Source of the DNA: Pezicula radicicola | Lineage: Eukaryota; Ascomycota; Leotiomycetes; Helotiales; Dermateaceae | DNA: 64,000 bases | Assembly: GCA_003008705.1 (NCBI GenBank) | Contig: PDUO01000050.1 | Span: 252,682-316,681 of the forward strand | Direction: 5' to 3' | In this document: positions 1-12,984 of the stretch, in pieces | Layout: every line of letters begins with the position of its first letter | Numbering within the stretch: position 1 is the stretch's first letter | The notes under the pieces: generated by a model | Database searches by the model: none | What the model was told of the DNA's origin: nothing | Seen by the model: the letters and a program-made list of their open reading frames with translations, nothing else | Position numbers and translations under genes: made by a program

Positions 1-125
1 AACACTGTCACCGCGTATTTGTCTTTCTGTTGTCAGTCTGTCGCATTCTCAACAGCAGCGTGCAACCAAGCAATGTCTGTAAGGGTTGCAGCAATTGCCA
101 AAACCTATGGTACACTCCATGCACA

Positions 126-1310
126 CTAAGGAGCAACTTCAGGCCTCCTTCCATACACGGCGTACCTATCACATGGAGTTAGTGCCTAGTCGGGCAACTT
201 TACGAAAATGACTTACATTGGCCAGTATGTGTGAACCGAACTATTCTTCCACTCTTTCACCGCGGGCTCTATTTGTGTCTTCATCTGCTCTTCTGTCATT
301 CCAAGTTTGTCTATGAAAATTCGGCTCGACAGTCCTTCGATGTGCTCCGTCATAGCCGTCAATGTTAGGAGTCCAGAGTTTAGTTGCTCTTTCATCCAGG
401 TCCCCACTGGGAGCTTGAATTCCTTGACTACAATATCAACAAATCCCACCTGTCGCATTGCATCAGCAAGTTGTTCACCTGTAAGCCGAAATCCTCCACC
501 AGCTCCCTTATCCCACTGGAGAAGCCAATTCACAATAGCGCTTGGTTTGGGCAGTGAGTCGTCGTCGGTTTGCACCATCATATCAAACTCGTGGCTCTCT
601 ACCCAACCTCCAGGTCGCAAATTCTGGAAGGCCTCTCGATAGAATTCCTCCCAGTTCTTCACGGCAAAACCACTGATAACTTGGGTGTGGATGAGATCGA
701 ATTCCTTCCCAAAGTCCCAAGGGTATCGACGACAATCGTGCAGTTCAAAAATGGCGTTTGGCGGGGTCCAATTTGGCTGAATGGGACTCAAGTCAGTTCC
801 GTTTACTATAGCACTTGGATTTGAATCTGCCACATCGATAACCCATAAACCAGTCCCCGTTCCAATATCTAGGATGTTTTGTGGATGCGGTCCAATTGGA
901 GCAAAAAAGTACTCTCCAAGGACCTCATGGATAGCCCAGAATTGCATATCGAGTCTATCTCTCTCTGGTTCATCGTTTGGCAACACTACGACCACGGGTA
1001 TTAGTGTATTCCATTTCGGAGCATTTCTATCACTTAGTGTAGAAAGGTTTTGGCAAGTTTGCGCAGTCCCTTAATGCTTGGGTGGTCTACAACTGTAGGT
1101 ATACGCACCATATTCTAAATCTTTCTGAAACGAATGATAAGTTCTACCATTGCGCTTTTCGAACAGATACTCAGATGTGGAGAGCGATCTTGTATTTGAT
1201 ATAAGCTCTTCAAGTGTGTCATCGTAGGTATCATTATCGACAGCTTGTGGCGATGCTTCTGAATCTGTGTTTGCACAATCCTCATCACCTTTATGCCCAG
1301 TGGTACACAT
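126..1310 (-). CDS. LaeA-like SAM-dependent methyltransferase (three exons)
   Basis: Exons (minus strand) are 1310-1109, 985-217 and 165-126, giving 336 residues. The 123-bp and 51-bp introns have GTGCGT and GTAAGT donors and TAG acceptors. The first join restores LEYVLPNDEPERDRLD, the usual motif ahead of the Rossmann fold in fungal LaeA-like (TAM-type) enzymes. SAM motif I, ILDIGTGTGLW, lies at about residues 105-115. The post-motif region has NLRPGGWVESHEFD. The last 40-nt exon supplies the expected tail WPMYAVYGRRPEVAP; without it the protein would stop early. The start is the first ATG before a residue-rich acidic N-terminus; in-frame codons further upstream are not ATG. Members modify unknown substrates and sometimes affect secondary metabolism. 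No biosynthetic neighbours are seen here, so the substrate is unknown. The family call is firm. Confidence 0.88.
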
Positions 1311-4200
1311 CTTTTTTTGTTTTGCTTTTTGGTCCCGGGGAAGAGGTAACGACGCAGGAGATAAAAAACGGATTCTTTGCCCTTTGGGAATATCTGGGAA
1401 TATCTGGGAATGTCGGGAAAGTTGCAAGCTAGTCTCAATTGCCGAAGAGGTTGCAGTTACCTAACAAACTTAATTAAGCATTTAACCCCACTTCCGCATA
1501 ATCCCCGGGGTACGGAGACATCATCCAAGCAATCCGGTCTGGGGTCTCGAGCCAAGTCGGCCTGATGATAGGTTGTATAAATATGCAACTGAGTACTAGT
1601 ACCTTCGTAACCGCTTCAAGTCGTGCATTCGAGCGGCCAGAACGGCTGTACCCGCCCGCTGATAACATCAGGCCGCGTAGATTTGGACCACGTCCCCCTC
1701 ACACCGCTCTGTACCCCTCTACAGAACTAGTTCTGGTAATATTATCTCTACTAATAAGTACAAGGCATGGCTATACTCCGCCATGGCGCAACTACTCGCG
1801 TCTATGCCATGTCAAGATGCTCATTGGTATATTTGCGTAATCTAGGAACGAGTCTCAGCTGAGTTCTTGGGGTTATAGCTCTTAAGTTAGCCTTTGGATG
1901 GTAAACTTCAGGGGCTAGTTGGGCTCACTAGAAGCATTTGTAAAATTCAGATATTGATTTGTTGGCTAGTGTTAATCGAACAGCTACACGACAAGCAACG
2001 CAACATAGTCGAATGTATCTATATATATTAAAGATTAAAAGAATAAAAGAAGATTTCTAGAAATCTATACCCGACATTGTGTTTTAACAGATGATGGTTG
2101 ATAATGCAAATTCTGCATTAAAGACTTTGCTAGTATAAGTGGTTTTTGAACTTACTACTCAAATCTAAACAGGAGCATTTTAGACTAACAGAAACAGTAG
2201 TAGAGTTTCGAGGGTTGACGACATCGAAGTTGGGTAGATAGATACACACATTTCGTCGCTTAAATCTTTGTGGCTGTATATTTTGTTCTAGACTAAATTT
2301 GACTGAAGAGATAGACATTAGCCCGTTTCTTCCAAGTATTTAGCAATAGCTTCTACCTAAATATCGAATTATATAATGATACAAGGTGGTATACACTGAG
2401 ACACGAACAAATTAGAATATAAATCCTTAATCTACTCTATTCTTTAATCCTATTATCTGATATATTTTTAGTCTTTAAATATCTAAAATGTAAAAATATT
2501 TCCTATTAATAGAAATCTTTCTTTATATTTAGAGATAAAATAGTATATTCTAAGTATTCTACCTAAGATAAAAGATATTAGAATTATAACTAAAAGTAAA
2601 AAAGAGTAAATAATAAAGTTTTATTAACTATAAAGTTACTTTATAGAAATACAACAACAAGTTAGAACAGGCTTTCTAGAAGTCGAGTTAATAATTGGGG
2701 ACAATCTCAAAAGGAAGTTTCACAATCCGAAATCAATTGTGTGACAATAACAACAGTAATTGCTCTGTTTAGTAAATTAGGGATATCTAGCAGGTAAGGT
2801 TAACGTTTAACACTTCATCTTTAGTAAGTGTGTAGATAATGTAAATAATGAAAAATACCTCTTTAGGGGTAGAATAGAGGTAGTAATCTGGTCCTAGATT
2901 GACTTTGGTTTTTTGTATTAACCTACTATTACTATTTGTAGGTAGGCATTTGATAGGTACTATAGAAGGAAGTTTACTCTTTTCTAGTATTCTCTCTTCG
3001 GTGTATAGATGTGTATCTCGACTTATCTTACCCTAATTTTCTTGTTTGTAGGGCACTAGGAGTACGTATCATATCTCCGAGACTAGAACGTTACCTTCTA
3101 AATGAAGACCGAGAAAATTGTCGAAAACAAGGAATTATTATCTGCTTTAAGAGTAGTCAAAATTGCTTAGGAATCTTTGATAGAGGCGCAGGTGTCTTAT
3201 ATGATTAGAAGTCAGGTTGGTAATTCACCTCCGCTGTATTACTAGTATGTACAGCCTTGAAATGCAGCACTGGATTTTGTAAACGATGTACCAGCTCAAT
3301 ACCAGGAGCTTTTTGTATTCCCACAAGTATCGTAGATCGAAGTTACACGGTCAATTAATTCCGTTCTCCTCTCTGTTAGGACCAATACGTTATTTGTAGC
3401 AGCCAGCGAGGATACGTTACATGCAAGCCGTTTCTGTATATACCGTGAAGAGAAAAGAAATTACAAGTCTCTAAGGCTAGAGAATATAAAAGAAATATCG
3501 TAACAAACTCCACAAAAGCATAGTGCGTCAAGCTACTTCTTGATTATTCAGCAATTCAATCACAGATCTCACCGTGTTACCAAATCTGGTATTACTAAAA
3601 TAGGCTACTCCGAGCTATTACTACAATAGGAAATACCCTACCCCCCCCCCAGCCTACAGATGTATATATATACTACCTCTAGACCCTACATCATTCTACA
3701 ATCGAGTCCATTTCTACTTTCCAACACACCGGCCATACAGAGCGCAGAGATCTGACGGGACTAAATAGTCAGCATGCTGTTTGTTCGCTTAGCTTCCCGA
3801 GTTAGGAAAATACTCGGAATTAGCGTTGCGGAATAGTAGCTCGGAGCAGTTAATAATCTGGCCGCTTCTCCGCCGTTGACGGATGAACATTAAATGAAGA
3901 TTCTGAGGAGTTTTTGAAATATTATTGTAACTTGCTTTGCTTTGTAAGAGGTAGATAATGAGGGTCAGTAACGTAGATTTGAAATCAGGATTCTACTCGT
4001 ATGTGTAGAGAGATAGGCTATGTGTAGAAATGTGGGTTAGTTGAAGGGTATAAGTATATCGCTTCCTTCATACTGCCTATTTTTTTTTTTAATTCCAATC
4101 ATTCTTCCAGTCATCTTCACAAGTAATCATTCATAAATTTCCTGCGCCTTGTTTGTTCTATCATCATCCAGTCTACTAAAAACCCAAAACCAAATTCAAT
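1311..4200. other. Gene-poor, AT-rich intergenic region
   Basis: No supported gene in about 2.9 kb. Bases 2035-2660 are very AT-rich and full of stops in all frames, as in RIP-affected DNA. The stretch just before 4201 should hold the promoter of the dehydrogenase; it has a T tract at about 4081-4090. A run of ten C occurs near 3641-3650. Near 1387-1412 a short TATCTGGGAA motif is repeated back to back. Confidence 0.6.
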
Positions 4201-5271
4201 ATGCCTTCCTATGTTGTTACAGGTGCAAGCCGTGGCCTTGGTGTATGTTATGCCCTCGATATTTTCCCCTAATTATAGCCAGAAAATTGTGCTGGCTACA
4301 CTTAACTTCTTCCTCCGAGCCATTTAAACAAACCACTCACAAATCCACAGTTTCAATTCCTGAAAACCCTCTCCGCCAACCCACAAAACATCGTCATCGG
4401 CCTAGCCCGCAACAAATCATCCCTAGAAAGCACCCTCACCAAAGCCAATCTCCCAAACAAAAATATCACAATACTCGAAGGCGACGTCAGCGACCTTTCT
4501 TCCCTGAAGAAAGCAGCAAAAGCAACAGCAGAAATCACAGGTGGTGGTCTCGACGTTTTAATCAACAATGCAGCTTTCATTTCCGATGTCTCTGAATTCA
4601 AGACCCTTGCTGATTTTGATGATGAGCCTGAAGTCATGGATGAGGATTTTTTGAAGAGCTTCCGGGTTAATACTTTGGGGGTTGTTCATGTTGTTATGGC
4701 TTTTTTGCCTTTGATTCGGAAGGGGAGTGTTAAGAAGGTGGTTAATATCTCTACTGGCATGGCAGGTGAGTACCTGGGGTTTCCTTTTACACTCCCCAAG
4801 ATACTGAAATCATCTAAATACTTCAATGGTCAAATACTTCGACGGGTACATAAATAAGATACCTAAGAAAGCTTAAGCATCGATCTAAACTAACACATTC
4901 CAAAATCCGCAGATATGAACGTAATAAACTCCGTCGAAATAGGCGAAGCAACACCATACGCAGTAACAAAAGTAGCCTCGAACATGGTAATTGCAAAATA
5001 TAACGCAATCTACAAAAAAGAAGGGATTCTCTTCCTCTCAATTTCTCCAGGTTATGTATCTACGGAACGAAATGCTGAAGCTGCTTCTCGTAATCCGGAG
5101 AAGGGGATGGAGGTTGGTATGAAGATTCAACAATATGCACCGCATTTTACGGCTCCGATTACGCCTGAGGAGAGTATTGAGGCTGTTTTGGGGGTTCTTG
5201 ATGGGAGTAGTTTGGAGAAGGGGGATGGGGGGGCTTTTGTTAGTCATTTTGGAAATCAGCAGTGGGTTTGA
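4201..5271 (+). CDS. Short-chain dehydrogenase/reductase (SDR)
   Basis: Exons 4201-4242, 4351-4765 and 4913-5271 encode 271 residues. Introns start GTATGT and GTGAGT and end CACAG and CGCAG. The first exon encodes only MPSYVVTGASRGLG, so the NAD(P)-binding glycine motif TGASRGLG (residues 7-14) is split from the rest of the fold. Further SDR landmarks are the NNAA motif (86-89), the catalytic Ser148 in VNISTG, and Tyr168/Lys172 in YAVTK. It resembles fungal sniffer/C-factor-type cytosolic carbonyl reductases that act on small carbonyl compounds. The substrate cannot be read from sequence. The gene is alone, with AT-rich gaps on both sides. Confidence 0.9.
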
Positions 5272-7163
5272 GGTGTTGGGGTTTAGCCTCGGTGGAGGGT
5301 TTAGGCTTTGCTGGGTGCTTTTATAGGATGTTTTTTTTGGAGCTGAGTGAGAACTAGGCTATCTATTTTCTAAATATAAATTGATTATAGAAGTCTAAGT
5401 GATTCAATTCTTGATGCTGTACGTGAAGGTTTTGTTCTCCTTATTTCTGCTATACACTTACCCTTAACTCTATAATATATTCTAGTATCTATAGATTGCT
5501 ATTATAAACAAAATTTTAAAACTTAATATTTTTTTAGGACTAAGAGGGATGTTGTTTAGTGAATAATAGGGGTCCATGGGACTCTTAGTAGAATGTGTCG
5601 TCCTGATCTCATCTTCTGCAAGCCGTATAACTATAAAACCAACATTTGTAATCGTCGAAATCTTTAAATAAGGGGAAAAGGAGTAAGCTTAAGACGTTCC
5701 TCTCTAACTCTAGGTGAAGCTAATGTAAATGTATAGAGACCCGAGGGTTTCTGATAAAGCTCTCTTTAGAATCGAGTCCAGCCCTAGTAAATTTCTTATG
5801 TGTCTATTCCTTTAGACGTTAGCAATAGCATTGAGAAGAGGAGCAACAAAGTAGAAGTGCATAGAAGACTTGCTAAAGACCCCTAGTAATTGTATCGAAT
5901 TAGACAAAAAAATTCTTACTAATCTAGTAAGCACTTCCTTTCTAGGGAATTTAGGCGTTGTCAATTGCTTAAAGCTAACTACGATTGATTAATTCAATAA
6001 TACTATTATAGAGGAAGTAAGATAATCAAAACTATCGGTCTACGCAAACCACTCACTTAATACTAAATGAATTACAAGAGCATACTTGCTACATGAGCCA
6101 TAATTTAAATTCGAGTATTTATTATAAAGTAAAGATAATGCTAGGTAACAACACAAGCATAGGTGACAACACAAAGGTCGACCTTTTCTAATTATCTAGA
6201 TTTAAAAAACGACATTTGAGTTAACTTATATAGGCATCATTGAAGATTCAGCCCTCTAACGGTTTGTTGGCAAGGTATCAAGATGCGAAGCCACCCGCCT
6301 GCGTGCATTTCGATATGGTGATCTGTCTAGTATATCCTCCCCGCTGTATCTTAACTACTCTAAAATTTGGTCCTCTAAGATCTAGGACAGTGGGGTTAGA
6401 GGAGGTGCTAGACTTTGACTTATTCAGATCCTAGCTTCGTTTAAAAAGATATTATCATTTCGAGAAGCGCGGCCAAGGGCTTCTTGCCATTGGCCAACTA
6501 GAGTAGGTACGATCAAAGACCACAGCACAACTTGAATCATCCCTAACCATAACCCTATCACTCTCCTACGATGCAAGTAATCCTCGGTTTTCTTTCTTAA
6601 TTTACCAGTCAATATGTATGTTGTATTGCCTAATTTCTTTAGTAATTCTATCACATAAATCTTCCCAATCATCCTCATCCATCCAATTCTGAACTAGCCA
6701 TTTGAGGCTCGGTTGATAGAGAATTCCGCGTGACCAAGTCGTTTAAATTCTTCTTGGTAATATGTCTTTTTCGTCTCGTTATGGCATTTTTATTTACTCC
6801 AAATGTCACTGTTGAGCAGGTAAAGCAGGTGATGGGCGAAGCTTATTGCACTAGTCCCCCCTTTTCACTCACCCTCTCTCGGCTATTACCCCTCAGTACA
6901 CGTGAGATCACTAGTGCATTTTGCTGATCCTGGTTGATCCCCGATTTTTCGCAGGGTTGTCGCCGAGCAGATGCATCACATCACGGACTTCTGCCCGACA
7001 GGCGTACAAATTATCTATCACAACGGCAACCATTCCGTCATTCTTGTACTGTACATAAAACCAATGCAATCCACTTGTCTGAAGCTCTCCTCACATCTCC
7101 ACTTCATTACTAACACTAAGTGTGACCATTGACCACAACTACAAGTAGAGATAGATTCCCACC
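5272..7163. other. Intergenic region without supported genes
   Basis: About 1.9 kb, AT-rich and full of stops over 5340-6240, resembling RIP-affected DNA. The last ~400 bp are less AT-rich and should carry the promoter of the FMN dehydrogenase that starts at 7164. I see no transposon ends or coding relic that I can name. Confidence 0.55.
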
Positions 7164-8702
7164 ATGTCGCGAAGTGTGTCCGTCCAAGAGGTTCAGAAGC
7201 ATGACAGAGTAGAAGATCTATGGATTGTTGTTGATAATACAGTTTATAACATTACAGATTTCGCCCCAGAGCATCCGGGAGGTGCAGCCAGTGAGTGATT
7301 GTTTTCCCACTCAGCAATTAGACACAACTAACGGCCATTGACAGTAATCCTCCGATATGCAGGCCGCGACGCAACGGAAGCCTATGACGAGATCCACGCT
7401 CCCTCCCTTATCAAGTCCACCATCTCCCAATCCCAAATAATTGGCACGCTAGACACCAGCACAATTAACGAAGAATGGGCAAAACCACCATCACAAGCCT
7501 CTCTCTCCTTCAAACCAGACTCCAAACCTCCACTCGACAGCCTAATAAGTACACACGATTTCGTACTTTCAGCCTCCAAAACCCTTACACCGAAGACATG
7601 GGCATTCTACTCTTCTGCCGCCACAGATCTCATAACGAAAGAGAGGAATACAAGCGCGTACAATGACATTGGATTGCGGCCGAAGATCCTCACAAACGTC
7701 AAGGATGTAGATACAAGTACAACGATGTTAGGGAACAAGTTGGCCGTTCCTATCTTCTGCGCCCCGGCGGCTATGGCGAAAATGGTTCACAAAGACGGCG
7801 AGAAAGCATTGGCACGTGGGATGCGTGCGAAGGGGCTCGCGCATTGCGTCAGTACAAATGCTAGCTTTCCCATCGCAGAGATATTTGCCGCAGCATCAGA
7901 AAACACGGAAGAACCCACAGCGCCTCTCCCAATATTCTTCCAATTATACGTCGACAAAGAGCGCGAGAAGAGTCGGAAGTTATTGAAAGATGTAGCGGCT
8001 TTGGGAGTGAAGGCTATTTTTGTGACGGTGGATGCGCCCGTTGCGGGAAAGAGGGAAGCGGATGAGAGAGTAAAGGCTGACGAGACATTGAGTACGCCAA
8101 TGAGTGGGGCGAAGGCAAAGAATGATAGCAAGGGAGGTGCACTTGGAAGAATTATGGGTGCTTATATCGATTCCTCGCTTTCGTGGGCTGATTTACCTTG
8201 GTTGAGGTCTTGCACGTCGTTGCCAATCATACTAAAGGGTGTCCAAACGGCTACAGATGCGAAGCGCGCAATGGATGCAGGGATTGAAGGAATTGTACTC
8301 AGTAACCATGGCGGCAGAAGTTTAGACACCAGTCCAGCGCCCATTCTTGTGCTACTCGAGTTACAAAGATGTTGCCCCGAAGTCTTCGACAAGATGGAGG
8401 TATTTGTTGATGGTGGTATAATGCGTGGAACTGATATCTTCAAAGCAATGTGTCTTGGTGCCAAAGCAGTTGGGATTGGACGAGGATTCTTATTCGCATT
8501 GAATTACGGACAAGAAGGAGTAGAGAAGTATGTTGAGATTCTGAAGGATGAGCTGGAGACAACAATGCGGATGTGTGGAGTCACAGATTTGAGTCAGGTT
8601 CATCCTGGCATTCTCAATACTCGCGCTGTAGACCATTTGATTCCGGATGTACTCACTGATGAGCACCCTTATGCTAGGTGGAGACCTAAAGCACGGATTT
8701 AG
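7164..8702 (+). CDS. Cytochrome b5-FMN 2-hydroxyacid dehydrogenase (L-lactate dehydrogenase, CYB2-like)
   Basis: Exons 7164-7290 and 7345-8702 (GTGAGT...ACAG) encode 494 residues. The N-terminal cytochrome b5 domain has the heme-ligand motif HPGG (37-40) and a second His at about residue 60 (DEIHAPS). A linker leads into an FMN-dependent alpha-hydroxyacid dehydrogenase barrel with FCAPAAM, VTVDAPVAGKRE and the active-site segment SNHGGRSLDTSP, where His364 and Arg367 are the substrate base and carboxylate binder. The family normally has Gln after that Arg; here it is Ser. Yeast Cyb2 oxidises L-lactate and passes electrons to cytochrome c in the intermembrane space. This protein has no obvious presequence, so a cytosolic or peroxisomal role on lactate, mandelate or another hydroxyacid is possible. 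The family is certain, the substrate is not. Confidence 0.9.
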
Positions 8703-8863
8703 AGGTCTGGAGATGTGAATTAGTACTTGTTACGCATTAATTTTGAGATGTTTAAACTCGGGGTCATGGATGGTTCCGAAAAGGAGTATCGATACAGGGG
8801 AAATGTGAAGGATTGAATTGATTGGGAATGGCGTATGGACTTGATTTGATACACGGCATTATA

Positions 8864-10228
8864 CAGTAACCGACAATTAGTAATAGCCGAAACGCGTAAA
8901 AACACGACTTTTCAGAACACGACTTTTCGACTATCCTCCTTACAATACCACACTATACCACCACAACGAGGCCCACTAACTCCTGCTTCTGGGAATGGGA
9001 AGCGCGGGCCTGAAATATCACCTTATATACGTAGGAAGATTGTTGGAGAGTGGAATGGTGGGAAATCGTAGGCCAAAATCACAAGAGAATATAACCTGTC
9101 TCGAGGTACTGTAAGGGGTGCTATTGAGAATGACCACCTTAGAGTGGAGGGAGAGTCTCTACCTCGCCCTGGCCAACCAAAGCTCTATTCGAACCAGGAC
9201 AATCGAATGATGTTATACAATATTCGACTCTTTCCGAAATATACATTTAATGAGCGACGAGAGGTTACCGGGCTTGAAATAAGCAACTCTACAATTAAGA
9301 ACCTTTGTCGTGTAAATGGTATCCACCACTAGTGCGCAAAGAAACGCCCAGAGTTGATAGAGGAAGTAGTAGCTATAAGGCTTCTCTGGTGCCGCTACCA
9401 GGTACATTGGGACGTAGAAAGGTGGAGGAAATATATATTCAGTGATGAGTATTCGGTAGAGCGGGGGTCTGGAAAATCGATCGAGTGGGTAATGGGTTTC
9501 CCGGTAGATAAATGGAAGCCAGAGATGGTTATAACCTATAAGAAGGGAAAGGATATACGGGTAATGGTCTAGGTAGCCTTTTGGGGAACTGGTGAGAGGT
9601 CAGAGTTGTATATAATGGACCGGGATTTCGAATCGAAGAAGTAAGGGTACTCGATAGCCTCCTACCTCGAAGTTCTCGAAAACCAAGTACTAAAACACTA
9701 CTATAACGGCCTTATATTCATATAGGACAATACCCCTATCTATACTATATATATTATTAGGGATTGGTTTAAGGTAAATGGGATAGATATAATAGATTGG
9801 CCTCCTTACTCACCTAACCTTAACCCTATCGAAAATACCTGGTGGGCACTTAAATATCTAGTAATAGAGATATTCCCGGAGGTTATAAAATCAATAGGGA
9901 AGACAGAGAAGGATATAAAGAACATTGAGGAAGCTTTAAAGGTAGTATAGGAGGCCTTACCTGACTCTCTCTTTGAGTCTCTAATAGAGAGTATACCGAG
10001 GCGGGTTACAGCTTGTATTGAGGCTAAGGGATGGTATACAAAGTACTAGGTAGCTAATTCTAGGCTGAAATTTGGGTAGATTTAGGAAGGCCCTTTTAAC
10101 TCTCTATTCCTTTAATTATAGGCTATTTAGATATGGTTTATATCTTCTAATTATAAGTGGTGTTCCTGGGTAAGAAAGTAATTTTCGCTTAAAATATAGC
10201 TCTGGCTTTTATTAATTGTCTAGTACTG
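8864..10228 (+). mobile_element. Tc1/mariner-type DNA transposon, complete ends, inactive
   Basis: About 1,365 bp flanked by TA on both sides (8862-8863 and 10229-10230), the standard Tc1/mariner target duplication. The ends are inverted repeats of about 30 bp. The left end starts CAGTAACCGACAATTAGTAA and the right end, read inward, starts CAGTACTAGACAATTAATAA, with the homology continuing into ...AGCC. The interior encodes a DD34E transposase relic in the plus direction. Both ends and the target site are preserved, so the copy was inactivated by point mutation and not by truncation. Confidence 0.85.
9000..10049 (+). pseudogene. Tc1/mariner transposase relic with in-frame stops
   Basis: One continuous reading frame (no frameshift) runs through the element and is interrupted at 9069 (TAG), 9330 (TAG), 9570 (TAG), 9642 (TAA) and 9948 (TAG). 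The helix-turn-helix part has TREYNLSRGTVRGAI. The catalytic core keeps FSDEY, then QDNTPIYT, then PPYSPNLNPIEN, with 34 residues between the second Asp and the Glu, as in Tc1-like DD34E enzymes. Several stops sit where family members usually have Trp or Gln, so TGG-to-TAG and CAG-to-TAG changes explain them. This fits RIP-type mutation. No functional protein can be made. Confidence 0.85.
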
Positions 10229-10230
10229 TA

Positions 10231-12396
10231 GCTATATCCCACTGATAGAAAGCACAAAGCAAACTTATACAAATATATCATACCAACATTGCCCTTCACT
10301 TTCTCAATCTATACTCTATATATATCCCACACAACTGACGAGATAGAATAGATAAATGAGCGGAGTGGAACCAACTACATTAATAGTTGGCATCATTAGA
10401 GAAATAATACCGAATCTTACAACATTTTTAGGTCGTTATAGTGGGATAGATATAAGACGTTCTAAGTTCACACGTCGTAGAAGGAGTATATTCTACCCAC
10501 AAAATAGCTAGGTATAGCTGACCCATGTGACTAGCATAAAGGAAACACCATTGTAGAGCGACATCGAAGCATTCATAGAAACAGGCGCATTCCGAGGAGT
10601 AGAAAGGCTACACCTTTCCGTACACTAGCAGGATCACCGATTAGACCCTGTACCAAGTTTTAAATGGCTTGAAGGTGGGATATATGTGTTGCAGTCGGTT
10701 CTTACGTTCAAAGATCCGCAATTAGAAAGTGTATCGACAGCAATATAGTACATGACAACAAAGTATTAGAATTTACTTTTATTCAGAAGAGTTATTTTTG
10801 GTTGGCTGATAAGAAGTAACAGATCGCGCTCTAGTTTAGCAGGAGATCGCAAGAGAGTTCTAGAAACTTGCAGATTATCCATAGTGTCTTCCCTTTGCTG
10901 TAACCTCGTATTCGTTGTAGTCTTCTTGTATATCGTTGAAAAGTTGTTGGTATGTCTTTCTATTCTGTAGCACGAGAATCCCATTAGAGTAAGTATCTCT
11001 ACTGATTCTCCAGCTCATTTCTTCTTGATATAGGCGGATTTATATAGAGGAATAGGGAAACGATCTTGTGGATAATGGCATCTACCTAGCCGTAAAATTG
11101 ACTAGCTGAACATGTCAAGGGATATAAATTGAACTGTAGTTTGTCTTTGGGATTCCCGTTGTTCTTGTTCACCGTGAAGAAGAGACGCGAATTAAAAGAT
11201 GTCCTGGGTACTGGAAGGCAATATTAAGAATCGTATTTTGGAGCTGGACAATAAGGAACCTTGAAGGCAAAGGAAAATGGGATGTAGAATAATATGTAAG
11301 ACTCAGGAGCATGGCTAGGTACTAAAGGAGATTTATGATAGAAAGTTGGTGGGAGAAATTTAAGAACGGGGGAAAGAGCATCACTGAGAATTGAGCAAAT
11401 AGCTATGACGCTATGGAAGTCGACGAAGTTGTAGATTTTTAACTAGTGTAGTTCACAAGTATAAGGTGGCATAGGAAAACCTAAAGGCCGAATAACTTGT
11501 TTTCGGCTGCCACTGGAGACTTGTATTTGCTGGCGGAAGTATTGAGCCGGGATCTCCTGTAATCTCTAGTTTTCTAAATCAACTAGCTTAAACCAACCTT
11601 AAACTTTAAGTCAACTAATTGAATATGTAGTTGGCCATTGGCACGAGATATGGTACAAAACCGCAATAAATTTGCCCTGTGAAGCCAACCTTTAGGAGAA
11701 TTTGAGAGATTTGGTCCTTAGAATTCCTTGACGAAGATGGTACGGAGTTTTGCTCATACTCATGACACGTCTTCTGCACATGTCTTACTGCCTCGGTCTG
11801 TGAGGTCGCTTGTTATAAACCAATCTAGAAACCCCATCCATAATAGTGGCAATTTAATATAAGAAACGGTCTGAGCTACGGCGGGCTCGAGGTATCTTCA
11901 GGGCAAATCTTCCTATATTCTTCCTGTATTCCTGGAAAATTGGATGGCATGCACAAACTGCCTGGAAATCTCATCATTGAGGCCATACCATAAATAGAAC
12001 TCTTGTATATGGGACCAAGGCCGTTCTGTTGTACAATAAAGGGTCTGAAAAAAATGCGGCTGTGGCCTCGCTTTCTCCTTGTTGCCGTCTCCCCCGCCCA
12101 AGCCAATCCCCAGCGCATTCAATGACCAGTGTGTTTTCGATAGCGTGGGGGCAGGCCGAGTTGTAAGAGAGCTTGCAACAAGTAAATTGAGAGCTCCACC
12201 GTTGTTGATCCTTCCCAGCGGCGACGGTGGCTTGAAAGACTAGAAAGAGGTTCCTCGGTCATAGGTTGGGCAGGTGATTTTCCGTAGCTGTCCATAGGTA
12301 TGCTGTTCACGCACGTAATCCCGATTATAAATGGGGCTGCTAAAGGCATAACTCGTATGTTGTATATGTGCAAATCAAGCAGAGACCCCTTCTCAG
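10231..12396. other. Intergenic region without supported genes
   Basis: About 2.2 kb between the transposon and the DUF4202 gene. I found no reading frame with recognisable motifs on either strand and no inverted repeats of note. The GC content rises toward 11,870-12,390, which is probably the 3' flank of the DUF4202 gene. Confidence 0.5.
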
Positions 12397-12984
12397 CTAC
12401 CCCGCCAAAGCCTTCCCAATCACCTCCTTCGAACTTGGGCTCATATTTATTTGCAAAGCCAGCTCGTGGCCCTTTTCGCTCATTTTTGCCCAGGTTTTCC
12501 TCAATATTGTAATGATCTTCTCTTCGTCATGTTCCTTCTCGAATGCCTCGAACTGATCATCCAAAAACACCAGACACGCCACGTCTTCCAATATTTGCGT
12601 CTGCTCATTCTTCTTCAAATCCTCCTTTCGTATCAAAGCCGCAACTTGTTCTGCCTCCTCGGTCGTGAAATTGCAGCCGATACATATCGCAGCAGCCATA
12701 TCTGCCTGCCTCTTCTTTAGGAATGATCGCCAATTGAGATATCCAGGCTTCGTCATAGGATAGCTATCGCGTGGTATTTCCCAGCGTCTGAAGTGCTGTG
12801 CCCTGATTGCGACCTTGAGAATCGGAGATGCGTCTGGAGCTCGCAGATTGAGGTACTTCGTCATCTGGTGAGCATAATGGAGTTCGTATGGGACATCCAC
12901 GCCGTCTACAACGGCGATTTTAGGGTCTTGTGCGTGTGCTTCGTCGATGAGGGATATAGCTGCTTCATAATTTGTTGCTGCCAT
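12397..12984 (-). CDS. DUF4202 family protein
   Basis: A single exon of 195 residues from the ATG at 12984; the codon seven residues upstream in frame is TTG, so this ATG is the start. It matches the DUF4202 pattern found in bacteria and fungi: a His/Glu-rich helical protein with PYELHYAHQMTKYL, then RAQHFRRWEIPRDSYPMT, then GYLNWRSFLKKRQADMAA, and the C-terminal block LEDVACLVFLDDQFEAF followed by KIITILRKTWAKMS. The length is normal for the family. The conserved His and Glu residues suggest a metal-dependent HD-like fold, but no reaction is established. It stands alone, without operon-like neighbours. Confidence 0.88.
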   Translation of the reverse strand: MAATNYEAAISLIDEAHAQDPKIAVVDGVDVPYELHYAHQMTKYLNLRAPDASPILKVAIRAQHFRRWEIPRDSYPMTKPGYLNWRSFLKKRQADMAAAICIGCNFTTEEAEQVAALIRKEDLKKNEQTQILEDVACLVFLDDQFEAFEKEHDEEKIITILRKTWAKMSEKGHELALQINMSPSSKEVIGKALAG

